This document shows, in pieces, positions 10,008-21,643 of a stretch of DNA of 64,000 bases (its first letter is position 1; each line of letters starts with the position of its first letter). The stretch spans positions 496,001 through 560,000 of the forward strand of contig NZ_CP071409.1 of assembly GCF_022647505.1 (NCBI RefSeq), written 5' to 3'. The stretch is from [Pantoea] beijingensis. GTDB taxonomy: Bacteria > Pseudomonadota > Gammaproteobacteria > Enterobacterales > Enterobacteriaceae. The position numbers were made by a program, and so were the translations under genes. The notes beneath the pieces are model-generated. The model did no database searches and had not been told where the DNA came from. It saw nothing but the letters and a program-made list of their open reading frames with translations.

Positions 10008-10127
10008 AGTTTCACTTACGTGTTCACTTATGCCTGACTTATTTCGCTACTCTACTCGCCCTGGAGTGAGAAAAGCACCAAATAGTTCACGGCAAAATAC
10101 GTTAATAGCAACGGGCCGTATATACAG

Positions 10128-10151
10128 CAGGGCGGAATTTCTTCCGCCCTG
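10128..10151. promoter_or_regulatory. 10-bp hairpin between hpf and ptsN
   Basis: CAGGGCGGAA and TTCCGCCCTG are perfect complements around the four-base loop TTTC. No T-run follows on either strand, so it may be an mRNA stabiliser or processing/attenuation element in the rpoN operon rather than a strong terminator. Confidence 0.5.
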
Positions 10152-10283
10152 TCAAAGGGAAAACATCTGTCTGTAGCTCCCTTGCTGTTTTTAGTCTCTG
10201 AGGTCGCAATGGTATCAGTGGCTTACTGCCATACTCATTACTTTGGGCATTAACGTCCCGTCGCCCGTAACGCAATCGTGAAT

Positions 10284-10571
10284 TTAGCGTTGTTTTAACT
10301 TGTCTTTGTGTTTATTAAGTTGGCGAGCGAGTTTATCAATTAACCCGTCAATCGCCGCGTACATATCTACCGCTTCCGAGGTGGCGTGCAACTCTCCTCC
10401 ATTCACATGCAGCGTTGCGTCCGCAACTTGCGTGACTTTTTCCACCTTAAGAACAATATAGACCTGATTGATACGATCAAAGTATTGTTCCAGTTTGGCA
10501 AATTTTGCGTTCACAAATTCCCGTAATGGTTCTGTGATCTCAACGTGTTGCCCAGTGATGTTTAGCTGCAT
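10284..10571 (-). CDS. hpf: ribosome hibernation promoting factor, short form
   Basis: Binds the 30S decoding region in stationary phase and promotes 100S ribosome dimers. The 95-residue length identifies the short HPF type (no C-terminal dimerisation domain as in long HPF). Conserved features: MQLNITGQHVEITEPLREFV, the YIVLKVEKVTQVADATLHV strand region, and a basic C-terminal end. Starts 23 bases after the rpoN stop. Confidence 0.97.
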   Translation of the reverse strand: MQLNITGQHVEITEPLREFVNAKFAKLEQYFDRINQVYIVLKVEKVTQVADATLHVNGGELHATSEAVDMYAAIDGLIDKLARQLNKHKDKLKQR

Positions 10572-10594
10572 AGTGTCTTCCTTCTCAGTTCAGA

Positions 10595-12028
10595 TCAAAC
10601 CAATTGCTTGCGCTGGTTTGAGGGCGGGATGGATAAAGACTCTCGGTATTTCGCGACGGTGCGCCGCGCAACCATAATGCCTTGTTCTGAAAGCATAGTG
10701 GTTAATTTGCTATCGCTCAGTGGCTTGGCGGGATTTTCCGCCGAAATAAGTTTTTTTACCAGTGCGCGAATAGCCGTTGAGGAGGCTTCTCCGCCTCCTT
10801 CGGTATTAACATGGCTGGAAAAGAAGTACTTCAGTTCAAAAATGCCTCGTGGGCTGTGCAAATACTTTTGTGTCGTCACTCGGGAAATAGTTGATTCATG
10901 CATATCAACGGCCTGTGCGATATCAGCCAGTACCATCGGGCGCATAAACTCCTCGCCCTGTTCAAAAAAAGCCTGCTGTTGTTCGACAATGCAACGCGTG
11001 ACTTTTAGCAAGGTATCATTGCGGCTTTCAAGGCTCTTAATCAGCCATTTAGCTTCCTGCAGGTTGCTGCGAATAAATTGTGTATCGCTATCATTACGCG
11101 TACTGGCACCAAGAGAGGCATAATGCTGGTTGATTTTTAAACGCGGGACGCTGTCTGAATTCAACTCAACGACCCAGCGGGTGTTGTTCTTACGCACCAG
11201 TACGTCAGGAATAACATATTCTGGCTCGCTGGTATTGATCGACTGGCCGGGCCGTGGATCCAGTGACTGGATCAGCAGCACTGCAGCTTTCAACACGTCT
11301 TCTTTAAGGCGTGTGACGCGCATCAGGCTGCGGAAATCATGGTTGGCCAGCAGATCAAGGTGTTCGCTCACGATCAGGCGGGCTTCTTTTAACCATGGAA
11401 TATCCGCGCCGTACTGTGAGAGCTGAACCAGCAGGCAATCACGAAGATCGCGGGCACCAACACCAACGGGATCAAAACGTTGGATTCGTTTCAGGACGGC
11501 TTCAACTTCATCCAGCAGTACGTCTTCATCGCCGATGCTGTCACGGATCTCTTCGAGGCCAGCGGTAAGGTAGCCCATATCGTCAATAGCGTTGACGAGC
11601 GAGGTCGCAATCGCGCGATCGGTATCGGTAAACGGCGTGAGCTCAACCTGCCACATCAGATAATCTTGCAGTGACTGCGTCGTTTCACCCTGGTAAATCG
11701 GTAATTCATCATCGCGGTAATCAGTACCGGTACCCGAAGGTGTTCCTGCCGTATAGATCTCATCCCAGGTTGCATCAAGGGGGAGTTCTTCCGGCATATC
11801 TTTCTGTTCCAGCGCTTCTCGCGTATCAAGCGCTTCGCTTTCCTGATATTCCCGCGCATCAACTTCGTCGTGAATATCGGTCTGCTCAAGCAGTGGATTG
11901 CTTTCCAGCGCCAACTGAATTTCCTGCTGGAGTTCAAGCGTAGAGAGCTGTAGCAAACGAATAGCCTGCTGCAATTGCGGCGTCATCGCGAGCTGTTGGC
12001 TAAGCCTGAGTTGCAAACCTTGCTTCAT
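10595..12028 (-). CDS. rpoN: RNA polymerase sigma-54 factor
   Basis: Directs RNA polymerase to -24/-12 promoters in nitrogen and stress responses and needs an AAA+ activator such as NtrC. 477 residues as in E. coli. Region I is Gln/Leu-rich ([21 protein letters not shown]), region II acidic (about 55-110), then the core-binding domain, the HTH, and the RpoN box [12 protein letters not shown] near residues 454-465. Located between lptB and hpf, the standard order. Confidence 0.98.
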   Translation of the reverse strand: MKQGLQLRLSQQLAMTPQLQQAIRLLQLSTLELQQEIQLALESNPLLEQTDIHDEVDAREYQESEALDTREALEQKDMPEELPLDATWDEIYTAGTPSGTGTDYRDDELPIYQGETTQSLQDYLMWQVELTPFTDTDRAIATSLVNAIDDMGYLTAGLEEIRDSIGDEDVLLDEVEAVLKRIQRFDPVGVGARDLRDCLLVQLSQYGADIPWLKEARLIVSEHLDLLANHDFRSLMRVTRLKEDVLKAAVLLIQSLDPRPGQSINTSEPEYVIPDVLVRKNNTRWVVELNSDSVPRLKINQHYASLGASTRNDSDTQFIRSNLQEAKWLIKSLESRNDTLLKVTRCIVEQQQAFFEQGEEFMRPMVLADIAQAVDMHESTISRVTTQKYLHSPRGIFELKYFFSSHVNTEGGGEASSTAIRALVKKLISAENPAKPLSDSKLTTMLSEQGIMVARRTVAKYRESLSIPPSNQRKQLV

Positions 12029-12075
12029 GTTCAGGTTATCAATTCCTAAAAAAACATGCGTGGAAAAACACCATA

Positions 12076-12801
12076 TCAGAGTCGGAACTCATTACCCAAG
12101 TAGACACGCTTAACTTGTTCATCGGACAGGACTTCTTCCGGAGTGCCATGAGCAATCAGACGGCCCTGACTGACGATATAAGCGCGCTCACAAACGGCCA
12201 GCGTTTCGCGAACGTTGTGGTCGGTAATTAATACGCCAAGGCCGCTGTCACGCAGGTGCTCAATGATTTTTTTAATATCAATAACGGAGATGGGATCGAC
12301 ACCAGCAAAAGGCTCATCCAGCAGAATAAACTTAGGATTGGCCGCCAGAGCCCGGGCAATTTCCACGCGACGGCGTTCGCCACCGGAGAGCGATTGCCCC
12401 ATATTGTCACGCAGGTGCTCGATATGAAACTCTTCCATCAGTTCACGAGCGCGATCTTCGCGTTGCTCACTGGTTAAATCATCCCGTATTTGCAAGACGG
12501 CCATCAGGTTGTCATACACGCTGAGGCGCCGAAATATCGACGCTTCCTGCGGCAAATAACCGATGCCGCGACGTGCGCGGGCATGTAAGGGCAGGATACT
12601 AATATCCTCATCATCGATGACGATACGGCCCGCATCACGCGGAACGATGCCCACAACCATGTAAAACGTCGTGGTCTTACCAGCACCGTTTGGGCCAAGC
12701 AGACCGACAATTTCACCCGATTTAACTTCGAGACTGACATCTTCAACTACACGACGGCCTTTATAGGCCTTCGCCAGTTTTTCAGCAATTAATGTTGCCA
12801 T
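12076..12801 (-). CDS. lptB: LPS export ABC transporter ATPase LptB
   Basis: Cytoplasmic ATPase of LptB2FGC, which extracts LPS from the inner membrane and pushes it along the LptA bridge. 241 aa. Walker A GPNGAGKT (36-43), Q-loop region [13 protein letters not shown], signature LSGGERRR, Walker [14 protein letters not shown], switch His in LITDHNVRE. Six bases separate it from lptA. Confidence 0.98.
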   Translation of the reverse strand: MATLIAEKLAKAYKGRRVVEDVSLEVKSGEIVGLLGPNGAGKTTTFYMVVGIVPRDAGRIVIDDEDISILPLHARARRGIGYLPQEASIFRRLSVYDNLMAVLQIRDDLTSEQREDRARELMEEFHIEHLRDNMGQSLSGGERRRVEIARALAANPKFILLDEPFAGVDPISVIDIKKIIEHLRDSGLGVLITDHNVRETLAVCERAYIVSQGRLIAHGTPEEVLSDEQVKRVYLGNEFRL

Positions 12802-12807
12802 AGCGAA

Positions 12808-13359
12808 TTAGTTACTCTTTTTTTGGCCATTAGGCTGTGTGCCTTTGTCCTGCAATTGGGAAGGCACGAGTACGGTTGTTACGCGTTTACCCGTGCTGCC
12901 ATAGGCTTGCATTTTTTGTTCTTTCACCAGATAAGTGATGCGATCGCCTTTGACATTGCTGTCGAGCTGTTCGAGATAGGCGTTACCGGTGAGTTCAACC
13001 AGGTCCTTCGCCAACTCATAATGCATTTTTTGCGCGTGCCCCTGTACCGGTTTACCATTGTCTTGCATTTGGTAAAAGGTTGCAGGTACGCCATAGGCAT
13101 CAACGATGGTCTTATTACTGTCGCCACCAGGACGCGTGACGACCACTTTATCGGCGGTAATTTTTATCGATCCTTGGGTCACAATTACCTTACCGGTAAA
13201 GGTGGCTACGTTGCCTTGCATATCAAGTGATTGATTCTCAGAATCAATATTAACCGGCTTGTCCGAGTCACCAGTAAGCGCCAGTGCGGGAACGCTGGTG
13301 GCTAAAAGAGCACTAAGCAGAAGTACCTTAAGGCTGTTGTTGTGTATTTTGCATTTCAT
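12808..13359 (-). CDS. lptA: LPS transport periplasmic protein LptA
   Basis: Beta-jellyroll protein that forms the periplasmic bridge carrying LPS to LptD/E. I place the start at the ATG at 13359 (MKCKIHNN), giving 183 aa against 185 in E. coli; a further in-frame ATG lies seven codons upstream. Signal peptide runs to ALA in VPALA-LTGDSDKP. Conserved SLDMQGNVATFTGKVIVTQG and NADKVVVTRPGG-like blocks identify the OstA/LptA fold. It overlaps lptC by 32 bases, so translation is probably coupled. Confidence 0.96.
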   Translation of the reverse strand: MKCKIHNNSLKVLLLSALLATSVPALALTGDSDKPVNIDSENQSLDMQGNVATFTGKVIVTQGSIKITADKVVVTRPGGDSNKTIVDAYGVPATFYQMQDNGKPVQGHAQKMHYELAKDLVELTGNAYLEQLDSNVKGDRITYLVKEQKMQAYGSTGKRVTTVLVPSQLQDKGTQPNGQKKSN

Positions 13360-13906
13360 ATGAGGTTTTGACCTTTTCAATCAACTCGGCAGTTTTCGTC
13401 CGTAAGTTTCCACGCATCTTCATACCGGTAGAGTTAAAGCTGCGGCCATAAAGTGTGACCTGATCGTCTGATGTCACATCTTGCGTGACCAGGTTGACCT
13501 GAGCATTATCGGTTTTGATGCGCTCAAGCTGAGAATCTTTGGTCAGGCTGTTTACTTCAACGTGTCCGTAAAGGAACAGCTTACGATCCTTTGTCAGTTT
13601 GGCTTTATCCGCTCTTACCGACCAGGTTGGGATTTTATTGTCGTCATAGGTGGTCATGATGGGATTATCAAACCAACTGACTTCATCCGCTGAAAAGTAT
13701 GTCACTTTATCAGAGACGAGTTTGTAGCTCAGGCTACCCAATGGGTTGTAGACCACCGTATTGGAGTTTTCACTGGTATAGGTAGGCTCCTGATCGTTAC
13801 GGGCAACCGGGTCGCTACTGGGATCGCTATCCGTTAGTGTCCAGCCAATTAAAATAATGGCAATTAGCGCCAGTAGCAGCGTAATCCAACGCCTGGTTTT
13901 ACTCAT
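13328..13906 (-). CDS. lptC: LPS export protein LptC
   Basis: Bitopic inner-membrane protein that hands LPS from LptB2FG to LptA. 192 aa; one N-terminal membrane helix (about 7-25) followed by a periplasmic jellyroll. Conserved PTWSVRADKAKLTKDRKLFLYG and LYGRSFNSTGMKMRGN segments are present. Its start overlaps the kdsC stop by four bases and its end overlaps lptA. Confidence 0.96.
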   Translation of the reverse strand: MSKTRRWITLLLALIAIILIGWTLTDSDPSSDPVARNDQEPTYTSENSNTVVYNPLGSLSYKLVSDKVTYFSADEVSWFDNPIMTTYDDNKIPTWSVRADKAKLTKDRKLFLYGHVEVNSLTKDSQLERIKTDNAQVNLVTQDVTSDDQVTLYGRSFNSTGMKMRGNLRTKTAELIEKVKTSYEMQNTQQQP

Positions 13907-14469
13907 ACAGATTGCCCTTTGGCATCATCAAACTTATCCTGCGCGATTAAAATAATATCGCAAATTTCGCGGACGGCGCCGCGGCCACCCGCAATACGCG
14001 TCACATAATTTGCGCGTGGCAGCAATACGGGATGAGCGTCTGCAACCGCTACACTCAAACCCACTTTTTCCATCACTGGCCAGTCAATGAGATCGTCACC
14101 AATATAGGCAACCTGTTCCGGGCACAACGACAGTTTATCCAGAAGTTCACTGAAGGCCAAAAGCTTATCCGACTGTCCCTGGTAAAGATGCGTAATGCCC
14201 AGAGTTTTGCAGCGGTCTTCCAGTAGTTTTGCCTTGCGACCGGTTATAATAGCCACTTCTATTGATGAGGTCAGCAAGCAGCGCACGCCATAACCATCAC
14301 GCACGTTGAATGCTTTCAGCTCTTCACCCGCGTTTCCCATATAAATTATGCCGTCTGACATCACGCCATCGACATCACAAATCAACAGTTTAATCTGTTT
14401 GGCCCGCGCCATGACTGCCTGGCTAACCGCGCCATAGCAGGTATCAATTACCGAATCCAACTGATCCAT
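13903..14469 (-). CDS. kdsC: 3-deoxy-D-manno-octulosonate 8-phosphate phosphatase
   Basis: HAD-type phosphatase that releases Kdo from Kdo-8-phosphate for LPS core synthesis. 188 aa as in E. coli. Catalytic motif I is LLICDVDGVMSDG (first Asp nucleophile), motif II is the Thr of IITGRKAK, and motif III is VAYIGDDLIDWPVM. The C-terminal RIAGGRGAVREICD tail reaches the neighbouring active site in the tetramer. It is 16 bases after kdsD. Confidence 0.97.
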   Translation of the reverse strand: MDQLDSVIDTCYGAVSQAVMARAKQIKLLICDVDGVMSDGIIYMGNAGEELKAFNVRDGYGVRCLLTSSIEVAIITGRKAKLLEDRCKTLGITHLYQGQSDKLLAFSELLDKLSLCPEQVAYIGDDLIDWPVMEKVGLSVAVADAHPVLLPRANYVTRIAGGRGAVREICDIILIAQDKFDDAKGQSV

Positions 14470-14485
14470 TATTTCTGCTTCCTTA

Positions 14486-15472
14486 TCAGACTACGCCGGC
14501 GCGCAGCATGTCATGCATATGTACCACACCCAGCAAATGGTCGCCATCAGCAACCATCACTGCCGTAATGTGCTTGGTTTGCATTAGATTTAAGGCATCG
14601 ACCGCCAACATGGTTGGGCGTACGCGGATACCACCCGGCGTCATCACGCTGGCCACTGAAGCATTCTGAAAATCAATACCCATATCAAAGACCCGACGCA
14701 GGTCGCCATCGGTAAATATTCCTTCAATTTTCATTAAGTCATTGACGATTACCGTCATGCCGAGATTTTTACGGGTGATCTCAAGCAATGCATCACGTAG
14801 CGAGGCTTCTTTGCTGACGTGGGGGATCTCTTCGCCTTTGTGCATGATATCACTGACGCGCAATAGTAACTTACGGCCAAGCGCACCACCCGGATGCGAT
14901 AGGGCGAAATCCTCGGCAGTAAATCCGCGAGCTTTCAGCAGTGCAACAGCCAATGCATCTCCCATTACCAGCGTGGCGGTGGTACTGGAAGTGGGCGCTA
15001 ACCCTAACGGACAGGCTTCCTGCGGTACTTTCACGCAAAGATGCACGTCCGCTGCACGGCCCATGCTACTGTCTGGTCGGCTGGTAATACAAATCAGCGG
15101 AACGTGCAGGCGCTTCAGTACCGGGATAAGGGCAAGAATTTCACCCGATTCGCCAGAGTTAGAAATAGCGATGACGATATCATTAGCAGTTACCATGCCC
15201 AGATCGCCGTGGCTAGCCTCAGCTGGGTGGACAAAAAAAGCGGGCGTGCCAGTGCTTGCGAAAGTGGCCGCCATTTTTTTACCAATATGCCCTGATTTGC
15301 CCATGCCCATCACGATGATTTTGCCTTGGCAATAAAACATCATTTCACAGGCGCGACTGAAATCCTCGTTGATGTATTGATCGAGTTCATCAAGCCCTTG
15401 TCGTTCAATATTCAGGACATCTTTGCCCGCTTGCTGAAAATCGAAACCGGGTTCGAGATTGATATGAGACAT
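14486..15472 (-). CDS. kdsD: D-arabinose 5-phosphate isomerase KdsD
   Basis: Converts ribulose-5-phosphate to arabinose-5-phosphate, the first committed Kdo precursor. From the ATG at 15472 (MSHINLEPGFDF) it is 328 residues, the E. coli length; the frame remains open for 43 codons upstream into yrbG but that part is not conserved. SIS domain (about 40-185) with MGMGKSGHIG, HPAEASHGDLG and SNSGESGE, then two CBS domains. It begins 17 bases after yrbG. Confidence 0.97.
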   Translation of the reverse strand: MSHINLEPGFDFQQAGKDVLNIERQGLDELDQYINEDFSRACEMMFYCQGKIIVMGMGKSGHIGKKMAATFASTGTPAFFVHPAEASHGDLGMVTANDIVIAISNSGESGEILALIPVLKRLHVPLICITSRPDSSMGRAADVHLCVKVPQEACPLGLAPTSSTTATLVMGDALAVALLKARGFTAEDFALSHPGGALGRKLLLRVSDIMHKGEEIPHVSKEASLRDALLEITRKNLGMTVIVNDLMKIEGIFTDGDLRRVFDMGIDFQNASVASVMTPGGIRVRPTMLAVDALNLMQTKHITAVMVADGDHLLGVVHMHDMLRAGVV

Positions 15473-15489
15473 GCTTTTCAATCCTCTCA

Positions 15490-16470
15490 TCAGAGTACGC
15501 CGTTTGGCATCAAGTAAAGTACGGCTACCCAGCCAATAAAGCCGCAAAGTAAAAGTGTGCCCGCCAAGCGACCGATACAACAACGGCGGCGCTGCAGGCA
15601 AATGAGCGCGAATAACGTACTCACGCCGAGCATAATCCAGTAATCACGCGCAAACGCATGACCATTAATGCTGCCTGGATGGATGAGCGCCGGAATACCT
15701 AACACAATGGCAATATTATAAATGTTTGAGCCGATCAAATTACCAACGGCGATATCATCTTCACCTTTTAATGCGCCTGCAATAACCGTTGCCAGTTCCG
15801 GCAAGCTGGTACCAACCGCGATAATAGTTAAGCCGACCACCAATTCGCTGACGCCCAAATAATCGGCGATGACCGTTGCATTGTCGATCACCATACGAGT
15901 TGACATCGGCAGTATCACTAGCGCAACGGCTAACCAGAGAAACGCCACGGTATTTCCTGCATCATCGCGTGGCAGTTCTGCCATCTGCTCACGCGTGAGC
16001 GTATCGTTATTGTCGCGTTCGGCCCGGCGCGCCATCTTAATGATGAATATCAGATAAACAACCGCCAGGGTGATTAAACCCAGTCCATCGAGTCGGCTTA
16101 GATGGTTGTCAAATAGCATCACACCGCACAGAAGGGTAACCAGTAACATCAATGGCAGTTCACGTAGCACCAGGTTTGAGTGTACGGTTAAGGGGTGAAG
16201 CAGTGCGGCACTACCTAATATCAGCAGAATATTGGTTATATTCGATCCGATTGCTGTTCCTACAGCGATATCCATTTGCCCGTGAGTTGCCGCGGAGAAA
16301 GAGACGATCAGCTCCGGTAGCGAGGTGCCAATACCGACGACAGTAATGCCGATGATGAGTGGTGGGATCCCCAAAGATCGACATAATATAGCGGCACTGA
16401 ACACCAGACGATCGGCACCATAGGCCAGTAAGACTAAACCGATGACTAACAGCGCTATAGCTAAAAGCAT
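15490..16470 (-). CDS. yrbG: calcium/sodium:proton antiporter-like protein YrbG
   Basis: CaCA-superfamily exchanger, 326 aa, with about ten membrane segments in two homologous halves. Each half has the alpha-repeat: GIGTSLPELIVS...GSNITNILLI in the first, AVGTSLPELATV...GSNIYNIAIV in the second. The transported ion in enterobacteria is not firmly established. First gene of the yrbG-kdsD-kdsC-lptCAB transcript, divergent from mlaF. Confidence 0.95.
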   Translation of the reverse strand: MLLAIALLVIGLVLLAYGADRLVFSAAILCRSLGIPPLIIGITVVGIGTSLPELIVSFSAATHGQMDIAVGTAIGSNITNILLILGSAALLHPLTVHSNLVLRELPLMLLVTLLCGVMLFDNHLSRLDGLGLITLAVVYLIFIIKMARRAERDNNDTLTREQMAELPRDDAGNTVAFLWLAVALVILPMSTRMVIDNATVIADYLGVSELVVGLTIIAVGTSLPELATVIAGALKGEDDIAVGNLIGSNIYNIAIVLGIPALIHPGSINGHAFARDYWIMLGVSTLFALICLQRRRCCIGRLAGTLLLCGFIGWVAVLYLMPNGVL

Positions 16471-16693
16471 GAAGAATCCTTGAATCGGGTATAATCGTCG
16501 GTTGGCCTTGAACGACGTCCAGAGCTAAAAAAGAGAATGGCAGTGATTTTGACGGTCCGTGGGCAAAAAGTAAAACTTATGGCGGTTATTGCCACACATT
16601 CGGGGTAAGTTTCTGTAAAAGTGTCATGTATTATCTGTAATACACTACCAACGGCGGTAGATTAATATGCCTGCAACTGGAGAAGAATTAACG

Positions 16694-17506
16694 ATGAGCC
16701 AGAAGGAAATGAATCTGGTGGACGTACGCGGAGTCAGTTTTTCGCGTGGCGAACGGCCCATTTTCGATAATATCTCGCTTACGGTGCCAAAAGGGAAAGT
16801 TACCGCCATTATGGGGCCTTCAGGTATTGGTAAGACAACGCTGCTGCGTTTAATTGGTGGCCAGCTACAGCCAGATGCCGGTGAAATTTGGTTTAACGGC
16901 GACAATATTCCCAGTCTTTCTCGTACGCGTCTTTATGAGGCGCGTAAAAAAATGAGTATGCTGTTCCAATCCGGCGCACTTTTTACCGATCTTACCGTCT
17001 ATGAGAATGTGGCCTGGCCGCTACGTGAACATATGCGTTTGCCTGCGGCTTTACTCCACAGTACGGTAATGATGAAACTGGAAGCGGTAGGGTTGCGTGG
17101 TGCGGCATATCTCAAGCCCTCGGAACTCTCTGGCGGCATGGCGCGACGTGCTGCTCTGGCGCGTGCTATTGCGTTGGAGCCAGAATTGATCATGTTTGAT
17201 GAGCCCTTTGTTGGCCAGGATCCGATCACCATGGGGGTGCTGGTAAAACTCATCGATGAACTCAACCATTCACTGGGTATGACCTGCATTGTTGTTTCAC
17301 ATGATGTACCAGAAGTCTTGAGCATTGCTGATTACGCCTATATTGTTGCGGGTCAAAAGATTATTGCACAAGGTTCACCTGATGAACTGCAGGACAATGA
17401 TGATGCACGCGTACGTCAGTTTATTGACGGCGTTGCTGATGGGCCCGTACCCTTTCGTTTCCCCGCTGGGGAGTATCTCACCGATTTAATGGGCGCAGGG
17501 AGTTAA
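16694..17506 (+). CDS. mlaF: phospholipid ABC transporter ATPase MlaF
   Basis: ATPase of the MlaFEDB complex, which moves phospholipids between outer and inner membranes. The ATG at 16694 is preceded by GGAGAAG and gives 270 aa (E. coli 269); an in-frame start nine codons earlier is less likely. Walker A GPSGIGKT (41-48), signature LSGGMARR, Walker [14 protein letters not shown], switch VVSHDVPE. The C-terminal tail, which embraces the partner subunit in E. coli, is present. First gene of mlaFEDCB. Confidence 0.97.
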   Translation: MSQKEMNLVDVRGVSFSRGERPIFDNISLTVPKGKVTAIMGPSGIGKTTLLRLIGGQLQPDAGEIWFNGDNIPSLSRTRLYEARKKMSMLFQSGALFTDLTVYENVAWPLREHMRLPAALLHSTVMMKLEAVGLRGAAYLKPSELSGGMARRAALARAIALEPELIMFDEPFVGQDPITMGVLVKLIDELNHSLGMTCIVVSHDVPEVLSIADYAYIVAGQKIIAQGSPDELQDNDDARVRQFIDGVADGPVPFRFPAGEYLTDLMGAGS

Positions 17507-17513
17507 CAGACTA

Positions 17514-18296
17514 ATGTTACTACGTGCACTGGCGTCTTTTGGACGTCAGGGAATTAATACCTTTGCCTCCTTTGGGCGCGCGGGGCTGATGCTGTTCCAC
17601 GCGCTGGTTGGCAAACCGGAGTTTCGTAAGCATGCACCGCTATTGATAAAACAGTTATATAGCGTTGGGGTGCTTTCCTTACTGATCATCGTGGTGTCTG
17701 GTCTATTTATCGGCATGGTTCTGGGACTTCAGGGCTACCTGGTATTAACCACATATAGTGCTGAAACCAGCCTGGGAATGCTGGTGGCGCTGTCTCTGCT
17801 GCGTGAACTTGGGCCGGTGGTTACCGCCTTACTTTTTGCCGGACGCGCTGGCTCTGCCCTGACGGCTGAAATTGGCTTAATGAAGGCGACAGAGCAGCTT
17901 TCCAGTATGGAGATGATGGCGGTTGACCCGCTCCGTAGAGTAATTTCTCCTCGGTTCTGGGCTGGATTTATCAGCATGCCACTGCTGGCGCTGATTTTTA
18001 CCGCTGTTGGTATCTGGGGCGGGTCGCTTGTCGGCGTCAGTTGGAAGGGTATCGATAGCGGTTTCTTCTGGTCAGCGATGCAGAATGCCGTTGATATTCG
18101 AGCCGATATTCTCAATTGTGTCATTAAGAGCGCTGTGTTTGCCGTGACGGTGACCTGGATTGCGCTGTTTAACGGTTACGATGCGCTTCCTACCTCGGAA
18201 GGAATCAGCCGCGCGACGACACGCACCGTGGTGCATTCATCACTGGCGGTGCTGGGCTTAGATTTTGTGCTGACTGCACTGATGTTTGGGAATTGA
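17514..18296 (+). CDS. mlaE: phospholipid ABC transporter permease MlaE
   Basis: Integral membrane permease of MlaFEDB, 260 aa, same as E. coli. About five to six hydrophobic segments; conserved [28 protein letters not shown] central region and [16 protein letters not shown] coupling helix are readable. Seven bases after mlaF and four before mlaD. Confidence 0.97.
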   Translation: MLLRALASFGRQGINTFASFGRAGLMLFHALVGKPEFRKHAPLLIKQLYSVGVLSLLIIVVSGLFIGMVLGLQGYLVLTTYSAETSLGMLVALSLLRELGPVVTALLFAGRAGSALTAEIGLMKATEQLSSMEMMAVDPLRRVISPRFWAGFISMPLLALIFTAVGIWGGSLVGVSWKGIDSGFFWSAMQNAVDIRADILNCVIKSAVFAVTVTWIALFNGYDALPTSEGISRATTRTVVHSSLAVLGLDFVLTALMFGN

Positions 18297-18300
18297 TTCA

Positions 18301-18849
18301 ATGCAAACCAAGAAAAGTGAAATTTGGGTAGGCGTGTTTATGTTGTTAGCAATTGCAGCCATTGTTTTTCTTTGCCTGCGCGCTGCGGACGTTAAATCAC
18401 TGGGCACGGACCCCACGTGGAAGTTGTATGCCACCTTTGACAACATCGGCGGTTTGAAAAACAGCTCGCCGGTCAAAATTGGCGGTGTGGTCATTGGGCG
18501 AGTGACGAATATCTCACTCGATCCTAAAACCTATTCACCCCGCGTGACGATGGATATTGAAGATAAGTATAACCAAATACCGGATACCAGTTCACTGGCG
18601 ATTCGTACATCAGGGCTGCTTGGTGAACAATATCTGGCACTTAACGTGGGTTTTGACGATCCCGATATGGGCACGGCAATGCTGAAGAATGGTGACACAC
18701 TACAGGATACGAAGTCCGCGTTGGTGCTTGAGGATCTGATCGGTCAATTCCTCTATAAGAGCGGCAACGGTGACAATAAAAATGAGCAAGGGCAGGGCAC
18801 TCCGGCACCGGGAAGTGCATCGACTCCTGCAGCACCTGAACAACCATAA
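18301..18849 (+). CDS. mlaD: phospholipid-binding MCE protein MlaD
   Basis: Hexameric periplasmic ring anchored by one N-terminal helix (about residues 8-28); its MCE domain (about 35-120) forms the hydrophobic channel above MlaE. The ATG at 18301 (MQTKKSEIWVG) gives 182 aa versus 183 in E. coli. Conserved YATFDNIGGLK, VKIGGVVIGRV and IRTSGLLGEQYLAL are present. The C-terminal tail is low complexity. Confidence 0.97.
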   Translation: MQTKKSEIWVGVFMLLAIAAIVFLCLRAADVKSLGTDPTWKLYATFDNIGGLKNSSPVKIGGVVIGRVTNISLDPKTYSPRVTMDIEDKYNQIPDTSSLAIRTSGLLGEQYLALNVGFDDPDMGTAMLKNGDTLQDTKSALVLEDLIGQFLYKSGNGDNKNEQGQGTPAPGSASTPAAPEQP

Positions 18850-18861
18850 GAGGTCATACGC

Positions 18862-19494
18862 ATGTTTAAACGTTTTTTACTGGTCGCAATGCTGGCAATT
18901 GTACCTGTGGCAGCAACGGCAGCCGATCAAAGTAATCCCTATAAGCTGATGAACGAAGCGGCAACGAAAACGTTCACTCGGCTGAAAAATGAGCAACCTC
19001 AAATTAAACAGGACCCTAACTCCTTGCGTCAAATCGTACGTGAAGAGTTGTTACCCTATGTACAGATTAAATATGCCGGTGCGTTAGTTCTGGGGCGTTA
19101 TTATAAAGATGCTACTCCTGCACAGCGTGAAGCCTATTTTGCAGCATTCGGTGATTATCTGGAGCAGGCCTATGGGCAAGCCTTGACGCTGTATAATGGT
19201 CAGACTTATCAGGTCGCACCTGAGCAACCGTTGGGTGATGCCAATATTATTGCTATTCGCGTAACAATCATCGATCCTAATGGCCGTCCGCCGGTACGCC
19301 TTGATTTCCAGTGGCGTAAAAATACCCGTACTGGTGACTGGCAGGCCTACGATATGATCGCTGAAGGTATCAGTATGATCACCACTAAACAAAATGAGTG
19401 GAGTGATACGCTGCGCCAGAAAGGTATTGATGGCCTCACGGCACAGTTGAAGTCATATGCGGCCCAACCCATTAAGTTGGATCAGCAGAAGTAA
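18862..19494 (+). CDS. mlaC: phospholipid shuttle protein MlaC
   Basis: Soluble periplasmic lipid carrier between the outer-membrane MlaA-porin complex and MlaFEDB. 210 aa with a cleavable signal peptide ending ATA-A near residue 20. Toluene-tolerance Ttg2-type fold with conserved [21 protein letters not shown] and [18 protein letters not shown]. Its stop overlaps the mlaB start codon by one base (TAATG). Confidence 0.97.
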   Translation: MFKRFLLVAMLAIVPVAATAADQSNPYKLMNEAATKTFTRLKNEQPQIKQDPNSLRQIVREELLPYVQIKYAGALVLGRYYKDATPAQREAYFAAFGDYLEQAYGQALTLYNGQTYQVAPEQPLGDANIIAIRVTIIDPNGRPPVRLDFQWRKNTRTGDWQAYDMIAEGISMITTKQNEWSDTLRQKGIDGLTAQLKSYAAQPIKLDQQK

Positions 19495-19799
19495 TGGCGG
19501 AACAACTGAGCTGGCACGTCGATGCTGTCACGCTGTATCTCAGTGGCAAACTTGATGGCGAGACGCTGTTGCCATTATGGCAACAGCGGGAAACGGTAAT
19601 GAAACAGATCGAGATCATCGATGTTTCTGCGCTTGAAAGAGTTGATTCTGCGGGGCTCGCGCTGTTGGTTCATCTGAGACAAATCATTCAACAGCAGGGT
19701 AAAACTCCGATATTTCAAGGGATCAATGATAAATTACACTCGCTTATTGCCTTGTATAATTTACAGCAGATTATTGTTTCTCCCGCCGTTTCTGACTAG
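19494..19799 (+). CDS. mlaB: phospholipid transport STAS-domain protein MlaB
   Basis: Cytoplasmic STAS protein (101 aa) that binds MlaF and stabilises the complex. The key segment ALERVDSAGLALLVHL contains the conserved Thr/Ser region of STAS domains. Translationally coupled to mlaC; last gene of the operon, followed by a terminator at 19899. Confidence 0.95.
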   Translation: MAEQLSWHVDAVTLYLSGKLDGETLLPLWQQRETVMKQIEIIDVSALERVDSAGLALLVHLRQIIQQQGKTPIFQGINDKLHSLIALYNLQQIIVSPAVSD

Positions 19800-19898
19800 C
19801 AACGCGCTATGCGTTTCCTCAAACGTTTACGTCCGTAAGTTACTGTAGGCATGAGGGAATATAGCGCATCCGCCGTGTTTGATATGACGGGTACACAG

Positions 19899-19922
19899 GC
19901 CCCTGCAATAACAGGGGCTTTT
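19899..19922 (+). terminator. mla operon terminator
   Basis: GCCCCTG and CAGGGGC pair around a six-base loop and are followed by TTTT. It lies 100 bases after mlaB and before ibaG. Confidence 0.85.
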
Positions 19923-19991
19923 GCTTATTTAAGATAAACGCAGTTTCCACTAAGATGTCCCCTGTTTATCATCAACCAAATTAGAAGCGTC

Positions 19992-20246
19992 ATGGAAAAT
20001 AGTGAAATTCAATCCGTGCTGATGAGCGCGTTATCGTTGCAGGAAGTTCATGTCACGGGAGACGGTAGCCATTTTCAAGTGGTCGCCGTAGGTGAAATGT
20101 TTGCTGAATTAAGCCGCGTAAAAAAACAGCAGGCTGTGTATGCACCGTTGATGGAATATATTGCAGATAATCGTATCCACGCGGTTTCAATCAAAACCTA
20201 TACGCCGGAAGAGTGGGCGCGCGACCGTAAACTCAACGGTTTTTAA
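19992..20246 (+). CDS. ibaG: BolA-family acid stress protein IbaG
   Basis: BolA/IbaG-type partner of monothiol glutaredoxin Grx4, 84 aa. The BolA signature region is [17 protein letters not shown] (the His used for cluster ligation) and [15 protein letters not shown]. It lies 71 bases before murA, the usual place; probably cotranscribed. Confidence 0.95.
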   Translation: MENSEIQSVLMSALSLQEVHVTGDGSHFQVVAVGEMFAELSRVKKQQAVYAPLMEYIADNRIHAVSIKTYTPEEWARDRKLNGF

Positions 20247-20290
20247 GTCATTTTTCCGGCGAATCACTTAAAGGTTTTGCCGGTTGGTAA

Positions 20291-21583
<1,293 letters not shown>

Positions 21584-21618
21584 GCGATAGTCGGTATACT
21601 AAGCTCAATACAGAACAT

Positions 21619-21637
21619 GGCCGGATAATATCCGGCC
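21619..21637. terminator. bidirectional hairpin between murA and sfsB
   Basis: GGCCGGAT-AAT-ATCCGGCC is a perfect 8-bp dyad between two convergent genes. The following tract (TGTATGTT on plus, CATGTTCTG on minus) is only weakly T-rich, so termination is inferred from position. Confidence 0.55.
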
Positions 21638-21643
21638 TGTATG

